64,000 bases of DNA from Paracoccaceae bacterium (lineage in GTDB: Bacteria > Pseudomonadota > Alphaproteobacteria > Rhodobacterales > Rhodobacteraceae). Made by a program: the position numbers and the translations under genes. Location: NCBI GenBank assembly GCA_947371955.1, contig CANBRQ010000004.1:1-64000 (forward strand), in the 5' to 3' direction. How positions within the stretch are numbered: position 1 is the first letter of the stretch; every line of letters starts with the position of its first letter. This document shows positions 35,781 to 45,367 of this stretch, piece after piece. The notes under the pieces were generated by a model, which was not told the origin of the DNA, did no database searches, and saw nothing but the letters and a program-made list of their open reading frames with translations.

Positions 35781-37682
35781 ATGGGCAAAACTGGGCCCTC
35801 TTGCAGTCAAATGGCCGACCACTTAGAAAATGAGATCAAATATCCAATGCCTGAGGATGACGTGGTTCGCATTCCCGACAGCGCGCAAGACAATGCGCAA
35901 GATATATCGCAAGATTTCAACAAAATTCAATCTGACGTTGCAGTCGCGAAGGTGGCTGGAGACTGGCAAGGGGTCGCGGCGCTGCTGGCAGAGGTTCGAA
36001 CGCAACCCGATCACCCATGGCCGCAATCGGCCTTATCGGATCTAGCAACAGCACTGCAAAATCTGGGGCAGCTGGAAGAGGCTGACAGTCTGTATGCGAC
36101 GCTGCGCGAACGGTGGCCTGGGCGCGCGATCGGCTGGTCGGGACGCTCGTCCATCGCCCGACTGCGGGAAGATTGGCCTGCCGTGGTCGAGGGCTGGCGT
36201 GATTGCCTTGCCCGTTTTCCCGCTCAGGAAGTCGCATGGTGGCGTATTGGTCTTGTCGCGGCGCTGCGCAAGCTTGGCGATGTCGCGGCAGCAAGATCAG
36301 CCGCGACAGAGTTGCGGGATCGCTGGCCGAATGATCCGGCAGGCTGGCAGTTTGGCGCGGAACTGGCCCAGCAAGCTGGCGATCTTGAGGCGGCGGCGGT
36401 GGACTGGCAGGCCTGCCTGAATCAATTTCCATCACAACAGAAGCCAGCTTGGTGGGCGCAATTTGCAAGCACCTTGCAAAAACTTGACCGGCTGGACGAA
36501 GCAGTACAGGCCTGCGCCTCCTTGCAGGCTGGCTGGCCGGACGAACCGGCCTCTTTGCGCGTTGCAGCCGAAGTGGCTGCAGCGCGATCAGATTGGTCAT
36601 CCGCTGCAGATTTGTGGAAGACGTTCTTCGCGCGTTTTCCTGGTGCCGCGACGCCAGATCAATTCTTCAGTTACGCGACCCTTGTGGTCAAAGCCAACCG
36701 ACGGGACGAACTGCCAGAACTGGTCGAGCGGGTGGGCAAGTTGTGGCCCCGGGCTTTGGCGCTTGACCCTGAGTTGCGCGGCGGACCCAAGGCCCAGATG
36801 GCGCTAAGGGTCTGGCTGTGGCAGGCGCAATTCAGCCTCAAGAACGGAGAGCCTGCTAGAGCGCATAGAATTCTTGAAGGCTTTCCCGCGGACATTAACT
36901 TGTCGGTCAAAGCCGAAGAATCACGTATCGTCGCTCGCGAGATGATGGACCTCGGCGAGGGCTATGGCCCAGAACGTTCTGCGGGTCTTGGGGATCGAGG
37001 ATTTGAAAGCTGGCCATCAGCGCAAGTTTGGCGCTGCCCGGAAGGGTCTGACCGGGCCATTTTCCTGTTTCCCGGTGGTGGGGATGCCTTCTGGATCGCG
37101 ATGCGGACGCTGCACGGTTTCTTGCGTCAATTGGGGTGTCAACTTGTATTCCTGATGGACGAAAGTCGGTCAATATACCTGCCTCCCTCTGCCGACGAAA
37201 GCCACGCACTGGGCAACCAATTGCGCGAAATCGCCGCGTCTCTCGGGGCCACTCAGATCTATTGCGCCGGCACTTCCTTTGGTGGCTATGCGGCGTTGAG
37301 GTTTGGACTGGAACTGGGGGCAAAGGCAGTTCTGGGGTTCGGGGCAATCACAGATCCAAGACGACAGAAGCTGGATCACTTTCAGCGCCAGCTTCTGGAG
37401 CGTATTCGGCGCGAACAACCGGATCTGGTGATAGATGCCGCTGAACTGTATCTGAATGCCGAAGTCCGGCCCTTGGTGACGCTGATTTATGGAGCGGAGC
37501 ACAAGGTCGATGTGACTGACGCACAAAGGATGCGCCATGTGCCTGGCGTCACCTTGATGCCCATCGCAGGATATGGCGACCATTCGATCATGCGCTGGTC
37601 GATTGCCAACAAACGCTTGGTTCCGCTGTTTCGGGAAATGTTGGGCGACACGCCGATGATGGCACAAAGGGCGGTATCATGA
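35781..37682 (+). CDS. TPR-repeat protein with C-terminal alpha/beta-hydrolase domain
   Basis: This is a 633-aa two-part protein of unknown function. Residues about 50-360 are TPR-like helical repeats rich in a recurring R/DRWPxxPAGW motif, and they are clearly paralogous to the N-terminus of the 1330-aa protein two genes downstream. Residues about 420-625 form an alpha/beta-hydrolase: AIFLFPGGGDAF near the start, nucleophile elbow GTSFGGYAAL (Ser about 498), and a late histidine in YGDHSIM. It could act as a thioesterase or acyltransferase for the carrier protein encoded next, whose start overlaps its stop (ATGA). An internal ATG at 35811 is an alternative start. Base composition is less GC-rich than the chromosome around it. 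Confidence 0.75.
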   Translation: MGKTGPSCSQMADHLENEIKYPMPEDDVVRIPDSAQDNAQDISQDFNKIQSDVAVAKVAGDWQGVAALLAEVRTQPDHPWPQSALSDLATALQNLGQLEEADSLYATLRERWPGRAIGWSGRSSIARLREDWPAVVEGWRDCLARFPAQEVAWWRIGLVAALRKLGDVAAARSAATELRDRWPNDPAGWQFGAELAQQAGDLEAAAVDWQACLNQFPSQQKPAWWAQFASTLQKLDRLDEAVQACASLQAGWPDEPASLRVAAEVAAARSDWSSAADLWKTFFARFPGAATPDQFFSYATLVVKANRRDELPELVERVGKLWPRALALDPELRGGPKAQMALRVWLWQAQFSLKNGEPARAHRILEGFPADINLSVKAEESRIVAREMMDLGEGYGPERSAGLGDRGFESWPSAQVWRCPEGSDRAIFLFPGGGDAFWIAMRTLHGFLRQLGCQLVFLMDESRSIYLPPSADESHALGNQLREIAASLGATQIYCAGTSFGGYAALRFGLELGAKAVLGFGAITDPRRQKLDHFQRQLLERIRREQPDLVIDAAELYLNAEVRPLVTLIYGAEHKVDVTDAQRMRHVPGVTLMPIAGYGDHSIMRWSIANKRLVPLFREMLGDTPMMAQRAVS

Positions 37683-39487
37683 ATACAGCAGACGTTCCGT
37701 TCGACGTGGAAGAAACCGAAGGCACGGTAGCAGCACGGTTTCGCAAGGTCGCAACTGCTATGCCGGACACGCCTGCCGTGTCGGATGGAAAGTCCACTCT
37801 GACATTTGCCGAACTGGATGCGCGAACCGATCAGGTCGCAGCTGCGTTGGCAGGGCTGGACCGTGCCAGGCCCGTGGCGATCGTTATGGCGCATGAGATC
37901 GCTTCTATCGTTGCTTTCATCGGGGTTTTGAAATCCGGTGTGACCGGATTGCCGGTTGACCCGAAGGCCGCCCCCGAAGGGGTTGAACAGGCATTGGCGC
38001 AAGCGCAAGTCATCCTCACCGAACTGCAGTTCATCGACTGGTGTCGCGAGAAGGCGCCCGGCGTGCCGGTGATGACCGAATTTGACGCGCAAAGGACCGA
38101 ATGGCACGAACCGGAACCCCGTGACGCCGCGATGATCTATCTGACCTCGGCCACGACAGGCCTGGCGAAAGGGGTGGTCCATTCCCAGCGCAATCTTTGC
38201 CGGTTCGGCTGGCAAAGGTCGCGCGACCACGGCATCGTCGCGGGCGACCGCGCTTCGGTCTTTTCTTCGATCGCGCATGTTCTTTCGGGGGTGTTCATTC
38301 TTGGCGCGCTTTTGAACGGTGCGACTGTGGAACTGTTCGAGATGCGCGGAAGGGGATTGACCTCGATGGGGCTTTGGGCCGCCGCGAGGAGGATCACCGT
38401 CCTGCAGGTGCCCACCGCCGTGCTGAGAGAGTTGATTCAAGTCCTCGACACGAGCCAGTCAAACTGGGAGCCACGGCAGGTGATCTTCGGCGGAGAAGCT
38501 ATTGCGTTCGGGGATCTGCGCAAGGTCCGCGATCGGCTTGGCTGGACATGCGTCCTGATCAACATGATGGGCAGCGCCGAAGCTGGCATCGTGACGAAAT
38601 GGGCGGTCGATCTGCTGCTGCTGGACGAAGATGGCGTGGTGCCGGTGGGGTTCCCGGTTGCAGGTCAAACCATTACGATCGTCGACGATGATCAGGTCGA
38701 ACTTCCCGCAGGCGACTACGGCGAAACTGTCGTGTCGGGAAGCCATATGGCGCTGGGCTATTGGCAGCGCCCTGATCTGACGGCGGATCGGTTTCGGGAT
38801 CACGTGGCGAAAGGCCGGTCTTTCCGGACGGGCGATCTTGGCCTTGTACGGCCCGACGGGCTGCTTGAACTGCATGGTCGCAAGGATCACCTGATCAAGA
38901 TAAGGGGCAACAGTCTGAACCTTGCCTATGTCGAAACCGTGTTACGCGGCATGGATGGAATTGCCGAAACCGCGATCACGGCGGTCAAGGACGGTGGGGG
39001 AACCTCTCGGCTGGTGGGCTACGTGAAGCTGGAATCCGGGGCAGAGGGCACTGAAATTGATCTGCGCCGGCGCTTGAGCGCGGCTTTGCCGAATTTCATG
39101 GTACCGTGGAAGGTCGTCAAACTGGACGAATTCCCGTTGACCGCCGGCGGTAAAGTAGCGCGCCGTGATCTGCCAAAGCCCAGTCGGCAACGCGCTCTGT
39201 GGATGCCGCCCTTCGTGGCACCCAAGCCCGGACCTGAATCGGTTCTGGCAGAGGTCTGGAGCGAGATCCTTGAGATGGATGCCATCGGGCGCGATGACGA
39301 TTTCTTCGACTTGGGAGGGGACTCGATGGATCTCGTTTCCGTGGCCGCCGGCTTTGCCGAGCGTCAGGAAGTGTCGTTGGAAGATATCGATCTTTTTAAG
39401 GAAAGCACACTTGCAGGCATGGCTTGGGTGTTCGAAAGCTACCTTCTGGCGGCTCAAATGGCACATCGCTCCAGCGTCAGAAGTTAG
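37679..39487 (+). CDS. NRPS-like adenylation-carrier didomain (A-PCP)
   Basis: This 602-aa protein should activate a carboxylic acid as its adenylate and load it on its own phosphopantetheine arm. The adenylation domain (about 1-505) shows YLTSATTGLAKGVV (A3), INMMGSAEAG (A5), FRTGDLG (A7), GRKDHLIKIRGN (A8) and PLTAGGKVARRDLP (A10, catalytic Lys). The carrier domain (about 520-590) has DDDFFDLGGDSMD with the Ser near residue 548. The A4 region (SSIAHVLSGVF) lacks the Asp expected for alpha-amino acid substrates, so an aryl, fatty or other acid is more likely (inference). No condensation or thioesterase domain is present; the upstream hydrolase may supply release. Confidence 0.85.
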   Translation: MNTADVPFDVEETEGTVAARFRKVATAMPDTPAVSDGKSTLTFAELDARTDQVAAALAGLDRARPVAIVMAHEIASIVAFIGVLKSGVTGLPVDPKAAPEGVEQALAQAQVILTELQFIDWCREKAPGVPVMTEFDAQRTEWHEPEPRDAAMIYLTSATTGLAKGVVHSQRNLCRFGWQRSRDHGIVAGDRASVFSSIAHVLSGVFILGALLNGATVELFEMRGRGLTSMGLWAAARRITVLQVPTAVLRELIQVLDTSQSNWEPRQVIFGGEAIAFGDLRKVRDRLGWTCVLINMMGSAEAGIVTKWAVDLLLLDEDGVVPVGFPVAGQTITIVDDDQVELPAGDYGETVVSGSHMALGYWQRPDLTADRFRDHVAKGRSFRTGDLGLVRPDGLLELHGRKDHLIKIRGNSLNLAYVETVLRGMDGIAETAITAVKDGGGTSRLVGYVKLESGAEGTEIDLRRRLSAALPNFMVPWKVVKLDEFPLTAGGKVARRDLPKPSRQRALWMPPFVAPKPGPESVLAEVWSEILEMDAIGRDDDFFDLGGDSMDLVSVAAGFAERQEVSLEDIDLFKESTLAGMAWVFESYLLAAQMAHRSSVRS

Positions 39488-39519
39488 CACGTTCGTGCGT
39501 GGTAGTCGGGGAAATTGGA

Positions 39520-42500
39520 ATGGGTGACGGGGCCGTTTTGACCAAAGCTCCCAGCTACAAGGCGTTGGAACCAGCGGTCCTTTCGGCAAATGAAACCTTG
39601 GATTGGCAACGGGTGACAACCCTGCTGGCTTGCGTTCACGAGCATCCACAGCAGGCTTGGCCTTTAGCCGCTTACTTGCATCTGGCAACTGCCCTGCAAC
39701 ACTTGGGGCGGCTGGACGAGGCGGACGGCATCTACGGCAAGCTGTGTGACCAGTGGTCCGATCGGTTGGCAGGTTGGTGGGGCCGCATCTCTGTTGCCAA
39801 AGCACGGGCGGATTGGCCCGCGGTTGCCCAAGGCTGGCGGGAGTTTATCGCTCGTTTTCCCGATCAGGAAGTTGTGGGATGGCGGCTTGGCCTTATCGGG
39901 GCCTTGCGGCGACAAGGCGATCTGGCGGCGGCCAGACAAGCCGCTGCCGCGCTGCGGGACCGCTGGCCTAACGAACCGGCCGGCTGGCAACTCTGCGCCG
40001 AAATTGCTGTAGATCTTGAAACCGCCGCGCGGAATTGGCAAGCGTGCTTCGATCGGTTTCCTGACCTGCAAATACCGATCTGGTGGTCACGCTTTGCCCA
40101 GGTCTTGCACAAACTGGGCCGCGCGGCCGACGCCGCAGAAGCCTGCGCCACCTTGCGCACTCGTTGGCCCGACGACCCCTCCGGCTGGCGCCTTGCCGCC
40201 CAATTCTTAAGTGATGCACAAGATTGGCCGGGCGCGGCCCAAGCTTGGGCGGATTGTATCGAACGGTTTCCTGAACTTCACACCGTCTCGTGGTGGTTGG
40301 CGCTTGCACTTGCGCAAAGCCGATTGGAACAGGTCGACGCCTTGGCGCAAACGAGAGCCGCAATCCGGACGCGGTGGCCTGATCATCCATCGACTTGGTT
40401 TGAATTGGCCCTTGCCAGCAGTAGAAAAGGCAACTGGCCCGAAGCGGCCCGTCAATGGGATAATTGCCTCAAGCGGTTTGATTTGCACAAGGATGCGCTT
40501 TTTCTGACAAGATACAGCAATGCGTTGATCCGGGCAGGACGGATGCCAGAGGCGGCGATCTGGATCGCCAAATTACGGGCACTGGACCAGAAGAACAAAG
40601 ACTGGCTTGTGCTTCGGCTGGAATTGTTGATCGCTGAGGGAGACGCGCGAGGTGCGCTACGCGAGTTGCAGGACCTGTCTGGCCATCCCGCTTTTTTCGA
40701 TGCATTTCCGGCGTCGAAAATGGCGACAGTTGTCTTCAACGCGGGTGTGGAACGCGACGCTGCGCTGTCTGTGCTTGCACCGTGGATTGGGGAGACGGAG
40801 GCCGAGCGTCAGATCGCGGCATCCTATGATCTGGAAGCACCTAGTGTGGATCGCCTTGCAGCACCGGACCGACAGGGGCGGCGCATCCCCGCTCGTGTCG
40901 ACACGGCTTTGGAGATGCGTCGCCGGCTTCGGTCGTTGGCCCGCGAAAGGACCTGTGCCCGTTTTGATGCGGTGGTCCTCTCTGCGCTGATGATGTTTGA
41001 CCGGACCAATCTGACACGACTCTTGCAATTGGCCTGCCGTCGGTTCCCGGCGTCCCGGTCGCGCATCCTGCTGGAAACAACGTTGAACTGCAGGACCATC
41101 GCGGCGAGCGAGCCCGATCAGGTTTTCGCCCAACGCTGGCGAAACATCTTGCCGCAACCTGAGATTTCCATTGCTGGTCAACTGGCAGGGCGACCTTGGC
41201 GGCGACTGGTCTGCGCCGTGATGGTGTGCGACGAAGACGAACTCTTGCCGCTTTTCATGGACCACTACTGCAAGCTTGGGGTGGAAAGCTTCATCATTAT
41301 CAACAACGGCTCCGCCCGACACCCATCCGAAGTGCTGACCGGTTGCGATGCAGAGATCACCTATGTCGAGGCACCGTTCTCGTTCCGGGCTGCGCGGCAT
41401 GGCATGGCTTGGATCAATGAGATCCTGGAGCTTGGCCTGTGTGACTGGCTGCTGTTCGCAGACTCGGACGAGTTGCTGGTATATCCTGGCGAAGACGAGG
41501 TCAAACTGCCGCAATTGCTGGATCATTTCGATCGTCGCGGTGAAACGGCCATGACGGCTCTAATGGTCGATGTCTTTGATCCCGGCATGGTTCAAGACGG
41601 GACAGTTTCAAGCAATCCTGAAGATCACACCCTCTTCTCGGCCAACCACAACAGGAACGGCGGCGTCTTTTCGCGTTGGCAACGCAGGCATGACGGCTAT
41701 CCGGCACCGGGCATCGTCAGCCATGACCCGAACAAGACGCCGCTGGTCAAGGGCTCGGCCGGGTTGCGATACACCAACAATCACTATGTCACCTCTTGCA
41801 CGCCTGCGGAAACCTCGGGGGTTTTTCGTCATCTGAAGCTGTTGCGCGACCGTGAGTTGATCAACAAAACGATGGCTGAGGTGATGGATCATCCCAGAGT
41901 GCGCGGGCGCGGGGTTACGTGTGTCGGCCGCCATGTGGACCTGGCAGGTATTGGCAACGAAAGCATCTTCGAACGTAGCACCCTCGCTGAGTTTTCGATG
42001 AAGCGTTTGCTGAGACTTGGCTATTGTCTGGCTGATGCGGACTGGCGAGAAGGGCTCCCGGCGCCATTGCCCGCCGACCGCCGGACCCCTGCCGCCCGTT
42101 TGCGGCACGACATGTCGATACGGTTTGTCCCAGAGCTGGTCAATTTTCCCTTGATGAATGAACCCCTGCCGGACGTTCTGATAGCGCTGGAGTATCTGTC
42201 AAAAGTTGGGAACAGAGATGTTTTCCGGCGTTTACTGACAGCCCAGCTTGAACGGATCGGGCTGCAAGAGGTGGCCCGGGCCATGGTTTTGTTCTCGGCG
42301 GCAATCTGGGGTCGACGGAAAGCGGTTGACCGGACGATGGCCGCAACACTTCGCGCCATCGCGAAGGCCGGCGCATCTGTATCCGTGGCAGCCCTTTGTG
42401 AGATTGCCGACGCACTGGCCTTCAAGCCAAATCTTGCCCTCTTGCTGCTGAATGCCGTCAATCAAGCCAATCCGGATGATCCAGAAGTTGCGCGGCGGCG

Positions 42501-43512
42501 GTTGAATTTGTTGGTCATGCAGGGTGACAGGGTTGCAAGCTTCGGCGCTCTGAAAGGCTTCACGCCCAGTCTGGACGATGGGTCCGTCTACAATCATCTG
42601 CACTTGTTGGCTGGTGTCCGCGATTGGGCGCAACACAATGACGTGATGGAAGACCTGCTGAATGCGCCTGACCTGCGGGCAAACCCGATGCAGTTGCTAC
42701 GGATCAATGTTATCCCGGATGTCCCAACGCGTCGGCACTTCCTGCGCAAACTTCTGACATGCGTCGAAAATAGCGTGCAAACTGGCCACTATGCTGCAGT
42801 CTACCTGTCATTGCTCCACCTTTTGGGCGAGAAAACCCGGCTGGCCGACGCTTGCAATGACCTTGCGCCCGGCCTGCCCGCCGGGCCGAGAGAGTACTTC
42901 CGCAGGCTTTTGGCCGCACAGGCCGGTGGGCCGCCAGTGAACCGTATCTGGGGGGTCGGTCTGTCAAAAACTGGCACGACCAGCATGAACGATTACTGTG
43001 TCAGTCTGGGTATGTTGGGTGCGCATTGGGTCAATCCCGTGACGCGCGCGCTTTTGGGCAGTGAGGATGCCGATCTGTTTGACGTTGTCTCTGACACCTC
43101 CATCGTCCATCTGGCCCGCGTCAACGGTGTTCCAGCAGGGCGCCGCATCATTACCACCACACGCGACTTCAACTCTTGGTCAAAGTCGTTTTACAGCCAT
43201 TTTGGCTCAAATCTGTTCGTGCAGCAGCCGGCTACCTTCGACACGATGCGTGATTTGGTTCTAAGCGGAGAGCAATTCCGGTTTGGCCAACAATGGACAT
43301 CGATCCACATTGAACTGTATTTCCGTTTCCGGAATCTGCGGGAGGCATATGATTATCACACTGACTGGACGCAATCTTTCGCAAATGACAACCATCCGCA
43401 TCTGCTTTTGCCGCTAGAAATGCCGGACTCGGAAAAAGCCAGCAAGCTATCGGAATTTGCAGGCCGGCCCAAGGCAGCGAAAGTCTATCCTCACGCGAAC
43501 CAGAGAAAATGA
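39520..43512 (+). CDS. Three-module protein: TPR scaffold, glycosyltransferase-like, sulfotransferase
   Basis: ATG 39520 (GGGGA upstream, 32 bp after the previous stop) gives 1330 aa; the track start at 39424 overlaps the A-PCP gene. Residues about 20-400 are TPR repeats paralogous to the TPR-hydrolase gene. Residues about 560-800 resemble a GT2/GT92-type glycosyltransferase: VMVCDEDELLPLFMDHYCKLGVESF, then a DxD-like site LFADSDELLVYP near residue 647, and NNHYVTS. The C-terminal 190 residues are a sulfotransferase of the Sulfotransfer_4 type, with the PAPS-binding loop WGVGLSKTGTTSMN near 1143-1155. There is no signal peptide or clear membrane segment. It probably transfers sugar and sulfate to the product of the adjacent A-PCP and hydrolase genes; substrates are unknown. 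Confidence 0.8.
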   Translation: MGDGAVLTKAPSYKALEPAVLSANETLDWQRVTTLLACVHEHPQQAWPLAAYLHLATALQHLGRLDEADGIYGKLCDQWSDRLAGWWGRISVAKARADWPAVAQGWREFIARFPDQEVVGWRLGLIGALRRQGDLAAARQAAAALRDRWPNEPAGWQLCAEIAVDLETAARNWQACFDRFPDLQIPIWWSRFAQVLHKLGRAADAAEACATLRTRWPDDPSGWRLAAQFLSDAQDWPGAAQAWADCIERFPELHTVSWWLALALAQSRLEQVDALAQTRAAIRTRWPDHPSTWFELALASSRKGNWPEAARQWDNCLKRFDLHKDALFLTRYSNALIRAGRMPEAAIWIAKLRALDQKNKDWLVLRLELLIAEGDARGALRELQDLSGHPAFFDAFPASKMATVVFNAGVERDAALSVLAPWIGETEAERQIAASYDLEAPSVDRLAAPDRQGRRIPARVDTALEMRRRLRSLARERTCARFDAVVLSALMMFDRTNLTRLLQLACRRFPASRSRILLETTLNCRTIAASEPDQVFAQRWRNILPQPEISIAGQLAGRPWRRLVCAVMVCDEDELLPLFMDHYCKLGVESFIIINNGSARHPSEVLTGCDAEITYVEAPFSFRAARHGMAWINEILELGLCDWLLFADSDELLVYPGEDEVKLPQLLDHFDRRGETAMTALMVDVFDPGMVQDGTVSSNPEDHTLFSANHNRNGGVFSRWQRRHDGYPAPGIVSHDPNKTPLVKGSAGLRYTNNHYVTSCTPAETSGVFRHLKLLRDRELINKTMAEVMDHPRVRGRGVTCVGRHVDLAGIGNESIFERSTLAEFSMKRLLRLGYCLADADWREGLPAPLPADRRTPAARLRHDMSIRFVPELVNFPLMNEPLPDVLIALEYLSKVGNRDVFRRLLTAQLERIGLQEVARAMVLFSAAIWGRRKAVDRTMAATLRAIAKAGASVSVAALCEIADALAFKPNLALLLLNAVNQANPDDPEVARRRLNLLVMQGDRVASFGALKGFTPSLDDGSVYNHLHLLAGVRDWAQHNDVMEDLLNAPDLRANPMQLLRINVIPDVPTRRHFLRKLLTCVENSVQTGHYAAVYLSLLHLLGEKTRLADACNDLAPGLPAGPREYFRRLLAAQAGGPPVNRIWGVGLSKTGTTSMNDYCVSLGMLGAHWVNPVTRALLGSEDADLFDVVSDTSIVHLARVNGVPAGRRIITTTRDFNSWSKSFYSHFGSNLFVQQPATFDTMRDLVLSGEQFRFGQQWTSIHIELYFRFRNLREAYDYHTDWTQSFANDNHPHLLLPLEMPDSEKASKLSEFAGRPKAAKVYPHANQRK

Positions 43513-43634
43513 GCCGTGGGGTGCCTGATCTGAAAATGACCTGACGCGCCGCGCGCAAGCCGGGTGTGTGTTGCTATAGGTCATCACCACCCATGGAACA
43601 GCGTGGCTCGATTGCGTAACGGAATGTTTGTGGC

Positions 43635-43952
43635 TCATCTTGACCCCACAGGGAGGGGGAAGCGGTCGATGAAGGGCACATCGTCCTCCTCTGCCGCCTG
43701 AGCCCCGACATAGCGGCCCGGGGTCAGGACGTGCCCGTGGGCGCGGATTTCGTCAAGGCTGGCGGATTTGCAGAAGCCGGGGATGTCGGCGTAGCCCTCG
43801 CCCAGACGCCACGCGTGGTAGGTCTCGGCGATCTGGGCCATGTCAGCCTCGATGAACTCTTTCCGGGTGCGGTCGATCATCGCGCCCAGTTTGCGGGCGT
43901 CGATGAAGAGCACCTCGCCGCGCCGGTCGCGCAGCTTCTTGCCCCAAGCGAG
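43635..43952 (-). pseudogene. hsdM: Fragment of a type I restriction-modification methyltransferase (HsdM C-terminus)
   Basis: The later part of the 142-aa ORF reads [36 protein letters not shown]-type sequence, [18 protein letters not shown] and [12 protein letters not shown], a strong match to the C-terminal region of N-6 adenine methylases of type I systems. Everything upstream, including SAM and NPPY motifs, is missing where the IS66 end begins (about 43964). No hsdS or hsdR is seen nearby, so this is a relic of a lost restriction system. Confidence 0.82.
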
Positions 43953-43963
43953 GCCGTTGGATT

Positions 43964-45367
43964 GTAACCGTCCGGCCTGACCGCTACCGGTTCCGGCGCT
44001 AGGGCAGCAGGTCATCGACATTGGTGATTTTGCAGTCCGGGATGCGTGGGAGGGTGTCGGCAAGCCATGCGTGGGGGTCGACGGCGTTGACCTTGGCCGT
44101 TTCGATCAGGGTGTAGGCGATGGCTTCAGCCTTGCCGCCAGCTTCGGAGCCGACGAAGAGGTAGTTCTTGCGGCCCAAGGCGATGGCACGCATGCCGCGT
44201 TCGGCGGCGTTGTTGTCGAGTTCCAGGATGCCATGGTCGAGGTATGGGCGCAGGCGCTCCATTCGGGTGAGAGGGTATCGGATTATTCCGGCCAGCGGAG
44301 ATTTTGCCGAGATCGTGGTGAGTTGCTTGGCCAGCCAGACCTTCAGGTCGTCGAAGACCGAGGCGGCGTGGGCTTGTCGAAGTTCGACACGGCGATCCGG
44401 CGGGGAGCCGCGTGCGTCCTTCTCGACGGCATAGAGATGCGCGATCCTGCCGATAGCCCCTTCGGCGATCGGGGAGCCTTGGGACCGATGGATGCCGACG
44501 AACTTGCGCCTGACATGGGCCATGCAGGCGACCTCGCGGATCGCCCCGGTTCGATAGAGGTCTTCGAACCCGGCATAGCCGTCGGCATGCATCCATCCGC
44601 GATAGCGGGCAAGGTGATCCTTCGGGTGCTGGCCCTTGCGGTCGCCGGAGAACCGATACCATGCCGCTGGTGGAGCGTCCCCGCCCCAGGGGCGTTCGTC
44701 GCGGGCATAGGTCCAAAGCCGTGCCGTCTGGGTTTTGCCGGTGCTGGGTGCGAGCATGCTGATGGGTGTGTCATCGGCGAAGATCGCCTCGGCTGACAGA
44801 ACATGTCGACCGATGGCGTCGGCCAAGGGTTCCGGCAGGGCGGTGGTCTTGGCCTGACCAGTCGGTCAGGGTGGACCGGTCGAGGTCGAGCCCCTCGCGG
44901 TCAAAGATCTGGCTCTGGCGATATAGCGGCAAATGATCGGCATACGTGCTGACCAGCACATGGGCGAGAAGGCCCGGCCCCGGGCGACCGCGTTCGATTG
45001 GGCGTGAGGGCAGCGGGGCTTGCACGAAGCGTTCGCAGCAGGCGCAGGTCAGCCGGGGACGGACGATGCGGTTCACGACGAAGCGTCCCGGAGCGTATTC
45101 CAGTTCTTCGGTGACATCCTCCCCGATCCGGCGCAGGCGCCCGCCGCAATCGGCACAGGCATCTGCGGCGGGCTGAGCTCAACCTCCATCCGCGGGATAT
45201 GATCGGGAATCGGGCGGCGCTTGGGTTTGTCCTTCTCCCCGATGTCCGGCAGCTTCATCCGCGCGGTCATCGCCGCGGCGGCTATCTCGCTCGTCTCGAG
45301 GGCCAGTTGCAGTTGCTCGGCGGTCTCGCACGAGGCTCCGTACCGGTGCGCCCGGTGCCCGGCCAAC
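43964..45367 (-). pseudogene. IS66 family element with frameshifted transposase (TnpC)
   Basis: The transposase is split over three frames: 45366-45073 (HRYGASCETAEQLQLALE, leucine-rich start), 45076-44870 (RPRLTCACCERFVQAPLPSRPIERGRPG, zinc-ribbon part) and 44826-43999 (ADDTPISMLAPSTGKTQTARLW, GWMHADGYAGFEDLY, ELDNNAAERGMRAIALGRKNYLFVGS). The last piece holds the DDE core and C-terminal domain. The left end probably starts at GTAACCGTCCGG (43964). The N-terminal ~60 codons and right end are cut off by the neighbouring IS3. It is inactive unless complemented. Confidence 0.85.

Noticed and set aside
39424-39519. Upstream start of the 1330-aa protein
   Set aside because: It would overlap the A-PCP gene by 64 bp. 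The ATG at 39520 has a better ribosome site and spacing, though the longer form cannot be fully excluded.
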